DNA from: Tolypothrix campylonemoides VB511288
Lineage (GTDB): Bacteria > Cyanobacteriota > Cyanobacteriia > Cyanobacteriales > Nostocaceae
Reading direction: 5' to 3'
Assembly: GCA_000828075.3 (NCBI GenBank)
Contig: JXCB02000002.1
Location: 120,299-153,847, forward strand
DNA: 33,549 nucleotides
Position 1 is the stretch's first letter. Every line of letters starts with the position of its first letter. The translations under genes were made by a program, and so were the position numbers. The notes beneath the pieces were generated by a model that ran no database searches, was not told where the DNA came from, and saw nothing but the letters and a program-made list of their open reading frames with translations. Positions 8,461 to 17,920 of the stretch are shown piece by piece.

Positions 8461-11400
8461 ATGACTTCTACCTTCTTAGAACGCTTGCACAGCCCAACAC
8501 ACCCAGTCATCGTCTTCGACGGTGCTATGGGAACTAACTTGCAAACCCAAAACCTTACGGCTGAAGATTTTGGTGGCGCACAGTACGAAGGTTGCAACGA
8601 GTACCTCGTCTACACCAAGCCAGAAGCGATCGCCAAAGTTCACCGCGACTTTCTCGCCGCCGGTGCAGATGTGATTGAAACGGATACTTTTGGCGCTGCG
8701 TCGATTGTTTTGGCTGAATACGACTTGGCTGATAAGGCGTATGGACTCAACAAAGCAGCTGCGGAACTCGCAAAGCGCGTTGCTGCGGAATTTTCCACGC
8801 CGGAAAAACCCCGGTTTGTTGCGGGTTCGATGGGACCAACCACGAAACTGCCAACTTTGGGACATATCGATTTTGACACGATGAAATCATCCTTTGTTGA
8901 ACAAGCCGAAGGGCTATGGGATGGTGGCGTTGATTTATTCATCGTTGAGACTTGCCAAGATGTGCTGCAAATCAAAGCGGCGCTGAATGCAATTGAAGAA
9001 GTCTTTGCCAAAAAAGGCGATCGCCGTCCGCTCATGGTTTCTGTCACAATGGAATCTATGGGTACAATGCTGGTGGGGACGGAAATCAACGCCGTGCTAA
9101 CAATTCTCGAACCCTACCCAATTGACATTCTCGGTCTGAACTGTGCCACTGGTCCAGACTTGATGAAACCACACATTAAATATCTCTCGGAACATTCGCC
9201 TTTTGTGGTTTCCTGTATTCCCAACGCTGGTTTACCAGAGAACGTCGGCGGTCAAGCTCATTATCGCCTGACACCAACCGAATTACGCATGGCGTTGATG
9301 CATTTTGTTGAAGATTTGGGTGTCCAAGTGATCGGGGGTTGCTGTGGGACACGTCCAGAACACATTCAACAATTAGCAGAAATTGCCAAAGACTTAAGAC
9401 CAAAACAGAGACAGCCTCAACAGGAACCAGCAGCTGCATCAATTTACAGTACCCAACCTTACGACCAAGATAACTCGTTCTTGATTGTCGGCGAACGTCT
9501 CAACGCTAGTGGTTCCAAAAAATGCCGCGAGTTGCTGAATGCGGAAGATTGGGATGGACTGGTATCAATGGCGAGGGCGCAAGTCAAAGAAGGCGCACAC
9601 ATCCTGGATGTAAACGTCGATTATGTGGGACGCGACGGTGTGCGGGATATGCACGAACTTGTCTCACGTCTGGTAAATAATGTCACACTGCCCTTAATGC
9701 TCGATTCCACGGAATGGGAAAAGATGGAAGCGGGACTAAAAGTGGCTGGTGGTAAGTGTTTGCTGAACTCCACCAACTATGAAGACGGAGAACCGCGTTT
9801 CTTGAAGGTGTTGGAAATTGCGAAGCAATACGGTGCTGGTGTCGTTATTGGTACCATAGATGAAGACGGAATGGCGCGGACAGCAGAGAAAAAGTTTGCG
9901 ATCGCCCAACGTGCCTATCGTCAAGCCGTTGAATACGGCATCCCAGCACACGAAATCTTTTTTGATACACTTGCACTGCCAATTTCCACAGGTATTGAAG
10001 AAGATCGCGCCAATGGAAAAGCCACAATAGAATCGATTCGGCGCATTCGTCAAGAATTGCCTGGATGTCATGTTATTTTGGGTGTATCAAATATTTCCTT
10101 TGGGTTGAATCCAGCGGCGCGGGTTGTGCTGAACTCGATGTTTTTGCACGAGGCGATCGCTGCTGGGATGGATGCAGCAATTGTCAGCCCTAACAAGATT
10201 TTACCATTGGCAAAAATTGAGCAACGCCATCAAGAAGTTTGTCAGCAGTTGATTTATGATGAGCGCAAGTTTGAGGGCGATGTCTGCGTTTATGACCCCT
10301 TAACAGAACTGACAACACTGTTTGAAGGGGTGACAACGAAACGCGACAAAGGCGTTGACGAAAGTCTACCCATCGAAGAACGCCTCAAGCGCCACATCAT
10401 CGACGGTGAACGCATTGGTTTAGAAGAACAACTCACCAAAGCTTTAGAAAAATATCCTCCACTCGAAATTATCAATACCTTCCTGCTAGATGGCATGAAA
10501 GTGGTGGGTGAATTGTTCGGTTCTGGACAAATGCAGCTACCTTTCGTATTACAATCTGCGGAAACCATGAAAGCAGCGGTTGCTTACTTAGAACCGTTCA
10601 TGGAAAAGTCAGAATCTGGCAACAATGCCAAAGGGACATTTATCATTGCCACGGTGAAGGGCGATGTTCACGACATTGGTAAAAACCTGGTGGATATCAT
10701 CTTATCGAACAACGGTTACAAGGTGATTAACCTGGGAATTAAGCAGTCGGTGGAAAACATAATTGAGGCGTATGAGAAGCACAAAGCTGATTGTATCGCC
10801 ATGAGTGGCTTGCTGGTAAAGTCCACCGCGTTCATGAAAGAAAATTTGGAAGTCTTCAACGAAAAGGGAATTACTGTGCCGGTAATTTTAGGCGGTGCAG
10901 CGCTAACTCCCAAGTTTGTTCATGAAGATTGTCAGAATACCTACAAGGGTAAGGTGGTTTACGGCAAGGATGCGTTTTCTGACTTGCACTTTATGGATAA
11001 GTTGATGCCAGCGAAGGCTGCTAGTCAGTGGGATGATTTGCAGGGATTTTTGAATGAAACCACCGATGAACACAGATTAACACAGATAGAAGAAGCTCAG
11101 GAGCTATCTGTATCCAGCAATGGTTCTGTATCCAAGGTAGAACCGCAGGAAGTTGATACCCGTCGTTCTGAAGCTGTGGCGGTGGATATCGAACGTCCAA
11201 CGCCGCCTTTCTGGGGAACAAAGCTACTTCAACCGCAGGATATTCCTTTGGACGAAGTGTTCTGGCATATGGATTTACAAGCTTTGATTGCTGGACAATG
11301 GCAGTTCCGCAAGCCGAAGGAACAATCTAAGGAAGAGTATCAGGCTTTCTTGGATGAGAAGGTGTATCCGATTTTGTCGGAGTGGAAGCAACGGGTTATT

Positions 11401-12000
11401 GAGGAGAATTTGTTGCATCCGCAGGTGATTTATGGGTATTTTCCTTGTCAGGCTGAGGAGAATACTTTGTATGTTTATGAAACGAACCGCACAGACGCAC
11501 AGGTAAGAGCAAGTTTTGAGTTTCCGAGACAAAAGTCTTTGAGGAGGCTGTGTATTGCAGATTTCTTTGCGCCTAAGGAGTCGGGAATTATTGATGTGTT
11601 CCCGATGCAGGCGGTGACGGTGGGGCATATTGCCACGGAGTTTGCCCAAAAGCTGTTTGCAGATAATCAATACAGGGATTATCTGTATTTCCACGGTTTA
11701 GCGGTGCAGGTAGCGGAAGCGCTGGCTGAGTGGACACACGCCCGCATTCGTCGTGAGTTGGGTTTTGCGGCTGAGGAACCGGATAATATTCGGGATATTT
11801 TGGCACAGCGTTATCGCGGCTCGCGGTATAGTTTTGGGTATCCGGCTTGTCCAAATATTCAGGATCAGTACAAGCAGCTGGACTTGTTGGAAGCAGGGCG
11901 TATTAATTTGTACATGGATGAAAGTGAACAAATTTATCCTGAACAGTCTACGACTGCGATTATTGCTTATCACCCAGTAGCGAAGTACTTTAGCGCGTAA
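8461..12000 (+). CDS. metH: Cobalamin-dependent methionine synthase MetH
   Basis: Transfers the methyl group of 5-methyltetrahydrofolate to homocysteine through methylcobalamin, forming methionine. Start taken at ATG 8461 ([10 protein letters not shown]); a TTG at 8452 is also in frame. The length, about 1,179 aa, fits four-module MetH. Module 1 is the homocysteine domain with Zn ligands in NCATG (about residue 228) and [10 protein letters not shown] (about 292-295). Module 2 is the pterin-binding domain starting at [11 protein letters not shown] (about 344). Module 3 is the cobalamin domain with GDVHDIGKN (about 735-743), whose His replaces the lower cobalt ligand. Module 4 is the SAM-dependent reactivation domain (about 930 to the end) with [16 protein letters not shown] low-complexity linker (about 870-920) precedes module 4. 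It appears monocistronic. Its final ~30 codons and downstream hairpin recur, decayed, near 13711-13861. Confidence 0.97.
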   Translation: MTSTFLERLHSPTHPVIVFDGAMGTNLQTQNLTAEDFGGAQYEGCNEYLVYTKPEAIAKVHRDFLAAGADVIETDTFGAASIVLAEYDLADKAYGLNKAAAELAKRVAAEFSTPEKPRFVAGSMGPTTKLPTLGHIDFDTMKSSFVEQAEGLWDGGVDLFIVETCQDVLQIKAALNAIEEVFAKKGDRRPLMVSVTMESMGTMLVGTEINAVLTILEPYPIDILGLNCATGPDLMKPHIKYLSEHSPFVVSCIPNAGLPENVGGQAHYRLTPTELRMALMHFVEDLGVQVIGGCCGTRPEHIQQLAEIAKDLRPKQRQPQQEPAAASIYSTQPYDQDNSFLIVGERLNASGSKKCRELLNAEDWDGLVSMARAQVKEGAHILDVNVDYVGRDGVRDMHELVSRLVNNVTLPLMLDSTEWEKMEAGLKVAGGKCLLNSTNYEDGEPRFLKVLEIAKQYGAGVVIGTIDEDGMARTAEKKFAIAQRAYRQAVEYGIPAHEIFFDTLALPISTGIEEDRANGKATIESIRRIRQELPGCHVILGVSNISFGLNPAARVVLNSMFLHEAIAAGMDAAIVSPNKILPLAKIEQRHQEVCQQLIYDERKFEGDVCVYDPLTELTTLFEGVTTKRDKGVDESLPIEERLKRHIIDGERIGLEEQLTKALEKYPPLEIINTFLLDGMKVVGELFGSGQMQLPFVLQSAETMKAAVAYLEPFMEKSESGNNAKGTFIIATVKGDVHDIGKNLVDIILSNNGYKVINLGIKQSVENIIEAYEKHKADCIAMSGLLVKSTAFMKENLEVFNEKGITVPVILGGAALTPKFVHEDCQNTYKGKVVYGKDAFSDLHFMDKLMPAKAASQWDDLQGFLNETTDEHRLTQIEEAQELSVSSNGSVSKVEPQEVDTRRSEAVAVDIERPTPPFWGTKLLQPQDIPLDEVFWHMDLQALIAGQWQFRKPKEQSKEEYQAFLDEKVYPILSEWKQRVIEENLLHPQVIYGYFPCQAEENTLYVYETNRTDAQVRASFEFPRQKSLRRLCIADFFAPKESGIIDVFPMQAVTVGHIATEFAQKLFADNQYRDYLYFHGLAVQVAEALAEWTHARIRRELGFAAEEPDNIRDILAQRYRGSRYSFGYPACPNIQDQYKQLDLLEAGRINLYMDESEQIYPEQSTTAIIAYHPVAKYFSA

Positions 12001-12041
12001 CCCCACCCCCTAACCCCCTCCCCGCAAGCAAGGAGGGGGAA
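12001..12041. repeat. GC-rich hairpin repeat after metH
   Basis: Directly after the metH stop, a C-rich arm (CCCCCTCCCCGC) pairs with the G-rich arm (AAGGAGGGGG). It may act as a transcription terminator without a strong T-run. It belongs to the same dispersed family as the hairpins near 8165, 13822, 18586, 21031, 23053 and 30084, and the copy at 13822-13861 was duplicated together with the metH 3' end. Confidence 0.6.
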
Positions 12042-12073
12042 TTAGATGAACCGCTAATTAGCGATAAAAATAT

Positions 12074-12490
12074 ATGTCAGCTAGAGATTTATTCCATGAA
12101 GCGGTTAAAAATGCACTAAAGAAGGAAGAATGGGTAATCACTCACGACCCTTTGGAGATTCAATTTGAGGAAGTCAAGCTTAAAATTGATTTAGGCGCAT
12201 AAAGGCTGATAGCAGCAGAAAAAGCAGGTGAAAAAATCGCTGTTGAAGTCAAAAGCTTTGCCAGTAACTCTGCTGTGAGTGACTTTCATACAGCATTAGG
12301 GCAATTCCTGAATTATCAGATTGCACTAGAAGAAAATGAGCCAGAACGTCTACTATACCTAGCAGTTCCGGTAGATACATACGAAACATTTTTTCAGACA
12401 CGACTTGCCAAAATCGCAGTACAACGCCATCAGGTAAAACTAATTGTATACGACCCTATCATGGAGGTCATTGTGCAGTGGAAAATTTAG
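12074..12490 (+). pseudogene. xisH: xisH homologue broken by an in-frame stop
   Basis: The frame from ATG 12074 (MSARDLFHEAVKNALKKEEW) to TAG 12490 encodes a full XisH-like protein of 138 codons, interrupted only by TAA at 12200-12202 (codon 43). The context is KIDLGA-stop-RLIAAEKAGEK, where relatives usually have Glu, so one G-to-T change (GAA to TAA) explains it. XisH is needed with XisI for excision of the fdxN element in Anabaena and has the look of a PD-(D/E)XK nuclease (D in KIDLG, ExK in VEVKSF). The stop falls between these motifs. A restart at GTG 12275 would lack the core. Sequencing error or stop readthrough remain possible. Confidence 0.85.
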
Positions 12491-12813
12491 AGCATTATCG
12501 CCAATGTATCCAAACCATTCTAACTAAACACGCCGACTTTAAACCGAAGCGTGGAGATGTAGAAACAGAATTAATTTTTGATACAACACACGACCACTAT
12601 CAGTTAATGTATGTTGGCTGGAATGGGTTAAGTAGAGTGTATCACACCGTAATGCATTTTGATATTAAAGATGCCAAGATATGGATTCAGCAAAATATGA
12701 CGGATGTAGACTTAGCCCAAGAACTCCTTGAGATGGGAGTAGTAAAAGAGGATATTGTGCTGGGTTTACAGCCGCCTTATAAACGTCCTTACACGGGATA
12801 TGGGGTGGCGTAG
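12478..12813 (+). CDS. xisI: XisI-like fdxN element excision controlling factor
   Basis: 111 aa. Start is GTG 12478, overlapping the last 13 bases of xisH, with GGAGG at 12463-12467 as ribosome binding site; this implies translational coupling to xisH. Family hallmarks are YRQCIQTILTKHADF near the N-terminus, DTTHDHYQLMYVGWN, HFDIKDAKIWIQQNMTD, and the C-terminal motif VLGLQPPYKRPYTGYGVA. XisI works with XisH; in Anabaena the pair controls XisF-dependent excision, but most copies in cyanobacteria are not next to any recombinase and their role is open. It is intact here although its partner is broken. Confidence 0.92.
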   Translation: MENLEHYRQCIQTILTKHADFKPKRGDVETELIFDTTHDHYQLMYVGWNGLSRVYHTVMHFDIKDAKIWIQQNMTDVDLAQELLEMGVVKEDIVLGLQPPYKRPYTGYGVA

Positions 12814-12994
12814 GTGAATTATAAGCAATTCAAAATTCAAAATTCATAAGTCCCGTCAAGAAAACCAGTGTTGGCAAGACGCCTAGCTGCTAACAGTATA
12901 CATTCTTATAGGCGTGACAGCTTAGCATCAGGATTCGACTGATGGTAGGTGGTGGATTATGGCTGCGCCTAATCTACCCTACAGACTACAAACT

Positions 12995-13645
12995 TTATGT
13001 CTGTTGTATCTGCTGTTGCACCCAAAGGCGAAAAGCTTTTATAGTTGCATTTCTACCTGCGGTTTTACTTTGTTCCAGATATTGAGGAATCACCTCAACT
13101 AGTGGTAATCTGGGAAAATTAAAGCTTTCCTGAGACTCTACATAATGCCCATCTTGCAGTACATTAATTTGTAATTTACCTTTATCAAAACGCCAAAGCT
13201 CAGGCACTTTTAGTGCTTCATAAATATTAGGATGAGTGCGAGAAGTGACATCTACTTCTAGGGCTAAATCTGGAGGGGGGTCTACTGTTAAATCTAGTCG
13301 CTTCTTCCCACGAATTCTAGATTCGTTTTTTATATAGAAACACTGGTCAGGTTCTATACCTTGAGCCATTGCTTGGTTTTTGAAAGTGGTAGAACCAAGG
13401 CTGATAAACTCAATATCTAGTTCTTCCAGAAGTGCTTTGACTAAATCGCCAATAATTTCTTTACCATATTCATGTTCTGGCAGTGGTGCCATAATCTCCA
13501 GTATTCCCCTGTCATAAGCAATTCTTGCTGCACGGTGTTCCCCTAACTCCTCTAGAATTGTTTCCAATTCTTGCCAGGTAACATCAGAAAACAGCACTCG
13601 TTGTCCCGGTGGAACATGGATGCGCTTCAATTCCAACAACATCAT
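12995..13645 (-). CDS. Uma2 family (DUF820) putative endonuclease
   Basis: About 216 aa from ATG 13645 (MMLLELKRIHVPPG), with GGAG just upstream; a GTG at 13651 would add 2 residues. Family features are FSDVTWQELETILEELGE, a YDRGILEIMAPLPEHE segment, GIEPDQCFYI, and PPDLALEVDVTSRT, which form the PD-(D/E)XK-like core with acidic residues in EPD and LEVD. This family is hugely expanded in cyanobacteria; the biological role is unproven and DNA cleavage is inferred only from the fold. It is convergent with xisI and lies between the two metH 3' copies. Confidence 0.9.
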   Translation of the reverse strand: MMLLELKRIHVPPGQRVLFSDVTWQELETILEELGEHRAARIAYDRGILEIMAPLPEHEYGKEIIGDLVKALLEELDIEFISLGSTTFKNQAMAQGIEPDQCFYIKNESRIRGKKRLDLTVDPPPDLALEVDVTSRTHPNIYEALKVPELWRFDKGKLQINVLQDGHYVESQESFNFPRLPLVEVIPQYLEQSKTAGRNATIKAFRLWVQQQIQQT

Positions 13646-13710
13646 CTCCACTCCCAGCAGTTCATTAAATTTAGGTTACTCCAGTTGAGTGATGGGCTGC
13701 TACAAGTTTT

Positions 13711-13861
13711 GTGGGATGCGATCGCATTACCCTGTACATCTATGAAAGTGAGCAACTTCATCCAGAACACTCTACGACGATTATCGCTTATCACCTAGTA
13801 GTGAAGTACTTTAGCGCGTAGTACCCCACCGCTAACCCCTAAGCGCAAGCGAGGAGGGGAG
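13711..13861 (+). pseudogene. metH: Decayed duplicate of the metH 3' end plus its downstream hairpin
   Basis: Read in the frame ending at TAG 13819-13821, codons from 13732 give LYIYESEQLHPEHSTTIIAY then HLVVKYFSA-stop, matching the end of MetH at 11909-12000 ([20 protein letters not shown], then [10 protein letters not shown]-stop), one residue shorter. Weaker similarity (RI-T before LYIY) extends to about 13711. The similarity continues past the stop: CCCCACC-GCTAACCCCTAAG at 13824 onward mirrors the hairpin after metH. There is no start or upstream domain, so it is a 3'-end fragment. It marks a duplication of about 130-150 bp, now about 1.8 kb from the parent, with xisH, xisI and the Uma2 gene between. 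The rest of the gap up to 13999 shows nothing recognisable. Confidence 0.8.
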
Positions 13862-13999
13862 GAAATAAGCCTTTTCTGCGTTTACAAAGAATCTGTTCGC
13901 AAGTGAGCTTGTTTTTGGCTGTATCCGGAATCAATCCTTATATGCGTGAATTACTGATATTAGCTAGCATCAAATTCATCGATACCAACCGGGGCAGAT

Positions 14000-16900
14000 A
14001 TGGCGAGAAATTGGTTACGGATTACTCATCAAGGGGATGCGATTCAACTGTCCTGGCAACGGGGACAAGGTGCGCCTCGCTCTGCGCCAGCGGTAGCATT
14101 TCAGCATCCTTTTGATAAGCAGGCGTTGACAGATTTACGCTGGTATTTAGAAGAGTATCTGCGTTTTCCCTATGGTATATATCCAGACAACGCTAAGAAG
14201 ATTGAGCACAAGTTTGAAGAATGGGGAGAGCAGTTATTTGAGTTAGTGTTTAGAAGTAGTGAGCAAACGCGGCAATTTTTTCAAGCTGCTACTTATGATG
14301 GGCTGGATAAGTGCGAACTTGTGATTACCTCCGATAGTCCAGAAGTGCTGAATTTGCCTTGGGAGTTGCTTTACTCACCAAGCGATCGCCAATTTCTTGC
14401 ACCTTCACTTGCTGGTATGTCTCGTAGTCTCAGCGAATACGCTATCCGAGCAGAAATGGGTGAGCTACCCACCGATAAGCTGAATATTTTGCTCGTGATC
14501 GCTCGTCCCTACGATGAAAAAGATATTGCCTTCAAAACTATTGCCCGTTCGCTACTAGCAGCATTAGCAGATATTAGAAAAAAAGTCAATCTAAAAGTCC
14601 TGCGTCCGCCCAGCTTTGAGCAGTTTGAACGGGAACTGAACGCCAATAAAGGGTTTTACCATATAGTTCATTTTGATGGGCATGGAAATTTCGACCCCAA
14701 CAGCACAGGATTTCAGCACACCTTGGGTACAGCGGGGCAAGGAGTTTTAGTTTTTGAGGCGGATGATGGTTCGCCGCAAATCGTTACAGCAGCACAAATT
14801 GCTCAGAATTTAGAAAGTTCTCGCGTGCCGATTTTTATCTTAAACGCCTGCAAATCCGCTCACGAAGGAGAGGAAAAATTTTCTTCAGTGGCGACGCGCT
14901 TGGTGTCCTTGGGGGCGAAAGGTGTGGTAGCAATGGCTTATTCTGTGTATGCCGAAGCTGCTAAACATTTCATGGGGCGGTTGTATGGCGAGTTGGTACG
15001 GGGAGAGAGTCTGGAGTACGCGGTAGCTTTGGGACGCAAGGAACTTGTGAATAAGCAACTGCGCCCTAGTCCCAAAGGCGATAAACCGCTGCAAGATTGG
15101 CTGGTACCAGTGTTGTATCAGCAGGAATCCTACAAGCCCTTTACTCCAACAGAAGATGATATCGAAGATTACTTCGACGAAGTTGTGAGCAACTTAATGG
15201 AGTTTCCACAGGAAGGACGCTACGGTTTTATTGGGCGAGACTACGATATATTGCGTTTAGAGCGGGCGTTTCGCCAAAATAACATCGTGCTCTTGCAAGG
15301 CATGGGCGGCGTAGGCAAAACTGAATTAGCTTGTGGCTTTGCGCGGTGGCTGGATGAGACTCAAGGACGCTCTACAATATTCTTTACTTCTTTTGAACAT
15401 GGCGCAGGGCTGAGTCATGTTGTAAATCTTGTGGGTAGGAAAATTTGGGGAGATAAATTTTCCCAGTATCAGGAAGAGAAACAAGTTCAAGGGGTACTCA
15501 ACTATCTGAAAAAAAATCCTTGTTTGCTGATTTGGGATAACTTTGAACCAGTGGCGGGATTTCCTACAGGAAATGAGCCGTTATTGAGTGCAGATGAGCG
15601 AGATAATTTGCAGCGGTTTCTCAAAGAATTGCGCGGCGGGAAATCTTGGGTATTGATAACCAGTCGCCGCGAGGAGTCTTGGCTGGATTGTGCGTACAAT
15701 CTGGTGAATTTGCGGGGACTGCAAAAGCAGGATGTTGAGGAGTTAGCGGCGAAGATTTTGGAAACCGCAGGAGTAGATAGGAAGAATCTGCCAGCAGAGT
15801 ATTTGCAGTTGTTGAAACTTTTGGGGGGACATCCGCTGTCATTGCGGGTGGTGTTGCCTCATTTAAAGACGCAGAGTGCAGTGCAGTTGATTGAGGCTTT
15901 GCGGAAAGGACTAGATACTTTTTCTGGTACGGAGGAAGAAGGACGAGATAAATCTCTCACAGTGTCGCTGGATTATTCCTTTGCTAAGTTGTCTGATGCT
16001 TGTCGTCGGCATTTACCTTTTTTGGGTTTGTTTTCTGAGCGAGTTGATGCTGATTGGCTCCATGTTTTTTCAGAAAGTCCTAATGATGAATTTGGACAAG
16101 CATATCAGGCGGTGTTTGGGGAAAACTTGCAAAAAGCTGATTGGCTTAGACTACTTAATGAAGCTGCCGCCGCAAGTATTCTGGAACATTTGGGTGCAAC
16201 TGTCTACAAAATTCACCCAGCACTGCCCTGGTATTTACGTCAACAGTTAAACTCAATAAGTTCGCAGGAGGTAATCAGTGAACTGGAAAAAAAGTTGCTG
16301 GTTTTTTACGCGATGTTGGCGGATAACTATCGTAATAAACTGATCAGCAACGCAGAACTGGCAAGCTTTGTGCTGCAAGTTGAAGAACCGAATCTGTTAC
16401 AATATTTGCGACTTGCCGAACAACTGCAGGAATGGGCAGAAGCACAGGCAATTCTGCAAGTTTTGCGAGAGGTGTATGAGCGGTGGAATCGTCAACGAGA
16501 ATTTAAGTCACTGCGAAAACGAGCGCTCAACAAAATTGGCATCCACTTGGCAGATGCGAAAGCAAAGGGTGAAAGTGCTTTTAATTTCTGGAAGTATCTG
16601 CAGGAAAATAAAGCTATCGAAGCACTTCAAAAGGCTGACTTAGAAACGGCAAGGAAAATCTATCAAGAAATTCTGGATGAACTGACGCGTTTAAATGACT
16701 CCTCAGTGAATGTTGCTGTTTACTATCACCAGCTGGGCATCGTAGCCCAGGAGCATCGGCAGTTTGAGGAGGCGCGCTTTTATCACCTCAAAGCTTTGAA
16801 GATTTTTGAAGATGCTGGGGATTTGCACAAAGCTGCGAATGGATATCATGAACTGGGTATCGTAGCCCAGCAGCAACAGCAGTTTGAAGAGGCGCGCGCC

Positions 16901-17581
16901 TATTACCTCAAAGCCCTCAAGATTTTTGAAGATGCGGGGGATTTGTACAACGCTGCTAGACAATATCACGCACTGGGTATGGTAGCCCGAAAGCAACAGC
17001 AGTTTGCACAAGCGCGCGCCTATTACCTCAAAGCTTTGAAGATCTTGGAAGATGCTGGGGATTTGTACAACGCTGCTAGACAATATCACGAGCTGGGCAT
17101 CGTAGCCGAGGAGCAACGGCAGTTTGAAGAGGCGCGCGCCTATTACCTCAAAGCCCTAAAGATTTATGAAGATGCAGGGGATTTGTACAACGCTGCTGGA
17201 GAATATCACGTATTGGGCAACGTAGCCGAGGAGCAACGGCAGTTTGAAGAGGCGCGTGCCTATTACCTTAAAGCCTTTGAAATTTATCAGCAATTTGGCG
17301 ATTGGTATAGAACTTCAATAACATTCAGAAATTCGGGCAGAGTGTTAGAAGCCCAAGAAAATTGGACAGAGGCGCTGAAAATTTCCATTTACATTTTAGC
17401 CATTGACGTAGAGCATAACCAAGAGTGGATTCAATCAGATATCAATGATTTAGGGCGAATGCTCAAGCAATTAGGAGAAAGCCAGTTTGATGCAATTTGG
17501 CGCGAGTTCACAGGTGAAGATTGTGCTGGAGAAGTGCGCCAGGCAATTTGGGCAGCGCGGGATACCCTAGAAGCAGAGTGA
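14000..17581 (+). CDS. CHAT protease-like / STAND-type NTPase / TPR protein
   Basis: 1,193 aa from ATG 14000 (MARNWLRITHQGD). Module 1 (about 1-380) is a CHAT caspase-like peptidase domain with the His motif HFDGHG (H228) and the Cys motif LNACKSAHEG (C284), so the dyad is intact. Module 2 (about 405-790) is an NB-ARC/AP-ATPase-like NTPase: Walker A GMGGVGKTE (434-442), Walker B LLIWDN (about 509-514), VLITSRREE, and a GGHPLSLRV motif near 609, followed by a helical region. Module 3 (about 880-1190) is TPR, including five nearly identical 40-residue repeats. This is the layout of STAND sensors: the TPRs would recognise a trigger, the NTPase would oligomerise and the CHAT protease would be released to cut a target. 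Role in defence or cell death is inferred. It has no signal peptide, so it is probably cytoplasmic. The downstream antitoxin-like gene starts 14 nt after its stop and may be co-transcribed. Confidence 0.9.
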   Translation: MARNWLRITHQGDAIQLSWQRGQGAPRSAPAVAFQHPFDKQALTDLRWYLEEYLRFPYGIYPDNAKKIEHKFEEWGEQLFELVFRSSEQTRQFFQAATYDGLDKCELVITSDSPEVLNLPWELLYSPSDRQFLAPSLAGMSRSLSEYAIRAEMGELPTDKLNILLVIARPYDEKDIAFKTIARSLLAALADIRKKVNLKVLRPPSFEQFERELNANKGFYHIVHFDGHGNFDPNSTGFQHTLGTAGQGVLVFEADDGSPQIVTAAQIAQNLESSRVPIFILNACKSAHEGEEKFSSVATRLVSLGAKGVVAMAYSVYAEAAKHFMGRLYGELVRGESLEYAVALGRKELVNKQLRPSPKGDKPLQDWLVPVLYQQESYKPFTPTEDDIEDYFDEVVSNLMEFPQEGRYGFIGRDYDILRLERAFRQNNIVLLQGMGGVGKTELACGFARWLDETQGRSTIFFTSFEHGAGLSHVVNLVGRKIWGDKFSQYQEEKQVQGVLNYLKKNPCLLIWDNFEPVAGFPTGNEPLLSADERDNLQRFLKELRGGKSWVLITSRREESWLDCAYNLVNLRGLQKQDVEELAAKILETAGVDRKNLPAEYLQLLKLLGGHPLSLRVVLPHLKTQSAVQLIEALRKGLDTFSGTEEEGRDKSLTVSLDYSFAKLSDACRRHLPFLGLFSERVDADWLHVFSESPNDEFGQAYQAVFGENLQKADWLRLLNEAAAASILEHLGATVYKIHPALPWYLRQQLNSISSQEVISELEKKLLVFYAMLADNYRNKLISNAELASFVLQVEEPNLLQYLRLAEQLQEWAEAQAILQVLREVYERWNRQREFKSLRKRALNKIGIHLADAKAKGESAFNFWKYLQENKAIEALQKADLETARKIYQEILDELTRLNDSSVNVAVYYHQLGIVAQEHRQFEEARFYHLKALKIFEDAGDLHKAANGYHELGIVAQQQQQFEEARAYYLKALKIFEDAGDLYNAARQYHALGMVARKQQQFAQARAYYLKALKILEDAGDLYNAARQYHELGIVAEEQRQFEEARAYYLKALKIYEDAGDLYNAAGEYHVLGNVAEEQRQFEEARAYYLKAFEIYQQFGDWYRTSITFRNSGRVLEAQENWTEALKISIYILAIDVEHNQEWIQSDINDLGRMLKQLGESQFDAIWREFTGEDCAGEVRQAIWAARDTLEAE
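16724..17323 (+). repeat. Five 120-bp tandem repeats encoding TPR units
   Basis: Units begin at 16724, 16844, 16964, 17084 and 17204, each 120 bp (40 codons) starting with the Tyr-His codons of YHxLG. The middle units differ at few bases, for example the shared stretch GCGCGCGCCTATTACCTCAA. The first unit and the end of the fifth are more diverged. Near-identity at the DNA level indicates recent unit duplication or gene conversion, so repeat number probably varies between strains. Confidence 0.9.
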
Positions 17582-17594
17582 TAGGAGAAATATT

Positions 17595-17879
17595 ATGCAA
17601 GCTTACAAACTCAAGGGAAAAATCGATACAGCAGGTAACTTAGTGATTACCGAACCCGTTCAAATCCCAGCCGGAGATGTGGAAGTGATTGTCTTGCAGG
17701 CAGTTGAAACGGCTGCTAATTCCACAGTTCCAGAAACCGAGTCACAACCAGAAACACCCAAGAGAAACTCAAGAGTGAAAGCATTTGAGGGTTTATTTGA
17801 AAATGCTCCTCCCGTTCCACCTGACTTTGATCCAGATCAGGCTAAGTGGGAGTATTTAAAGGAAAAACATAACTTGTGA
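17595..17879 (+). CDS. Small antitoxin-like protein, partner of a lost PIN toxin
   Basis: 94 aa from ATG 17595 with a good AGGAGAA site 7 nt upstream. The first part (MQAYKLKGKIDTAGNLVITE, then PVQIPAGDVEVIVLQ) is a short beta-rich domain like those of many small cyanobacterial antitoxins. A charged, proline-rich tail follows (NAPPVPPDFDPDQAKWEYLK), as expected of a toxin-binding region. Its TGA overlaps a GTG (GTGA) that opens a PIN-toxin-like frame, which supports the antitoxin reading. The family is not named with certainty. It starts 14 nt after the CHAT-NTPase gene. Confidence 0.7.
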   Translation: MQAYKLKGKIDTAGNLVITEPVQIPAGDVEVIVLQAVETAANSTVPETESQPETPKRNSRVKAFEGLFENAPPVPPDFDPDQAKWEYLKEKHNL

Positions 17880-17920
17880 AAGTTTTGCTAGACACTGACA
17901 TCACAACAAGCTGTCGTTAG
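17876..17920 (+). pseudogene. Stub of a PIN-domain (VapC-like) toxin cut off by a tandem repeat
   Basis: GTG 17876 overlaps the antitoxin stop codon and reads MKVLLDTDI, the usual N-terminus of VapC/PIN toxins including the first catalytic Asp (LLDTD). From 17898 on, the DNA is a 21-bp tandem repeat and the frame ends at TAG 17918. About 120 residues of a normal PIN domain, with the other acidic residues, are missing. The call rests on only about eight residues plus the overlapping-start context, so it is an inference. Confidence 0.65.

Noticed and set aside
12275-12490. Separate small gene starting at GTG 12275
   Set aside because: It is the C-terminal half of the interrupted xisH; its first residues lie in the middle of the family domain.
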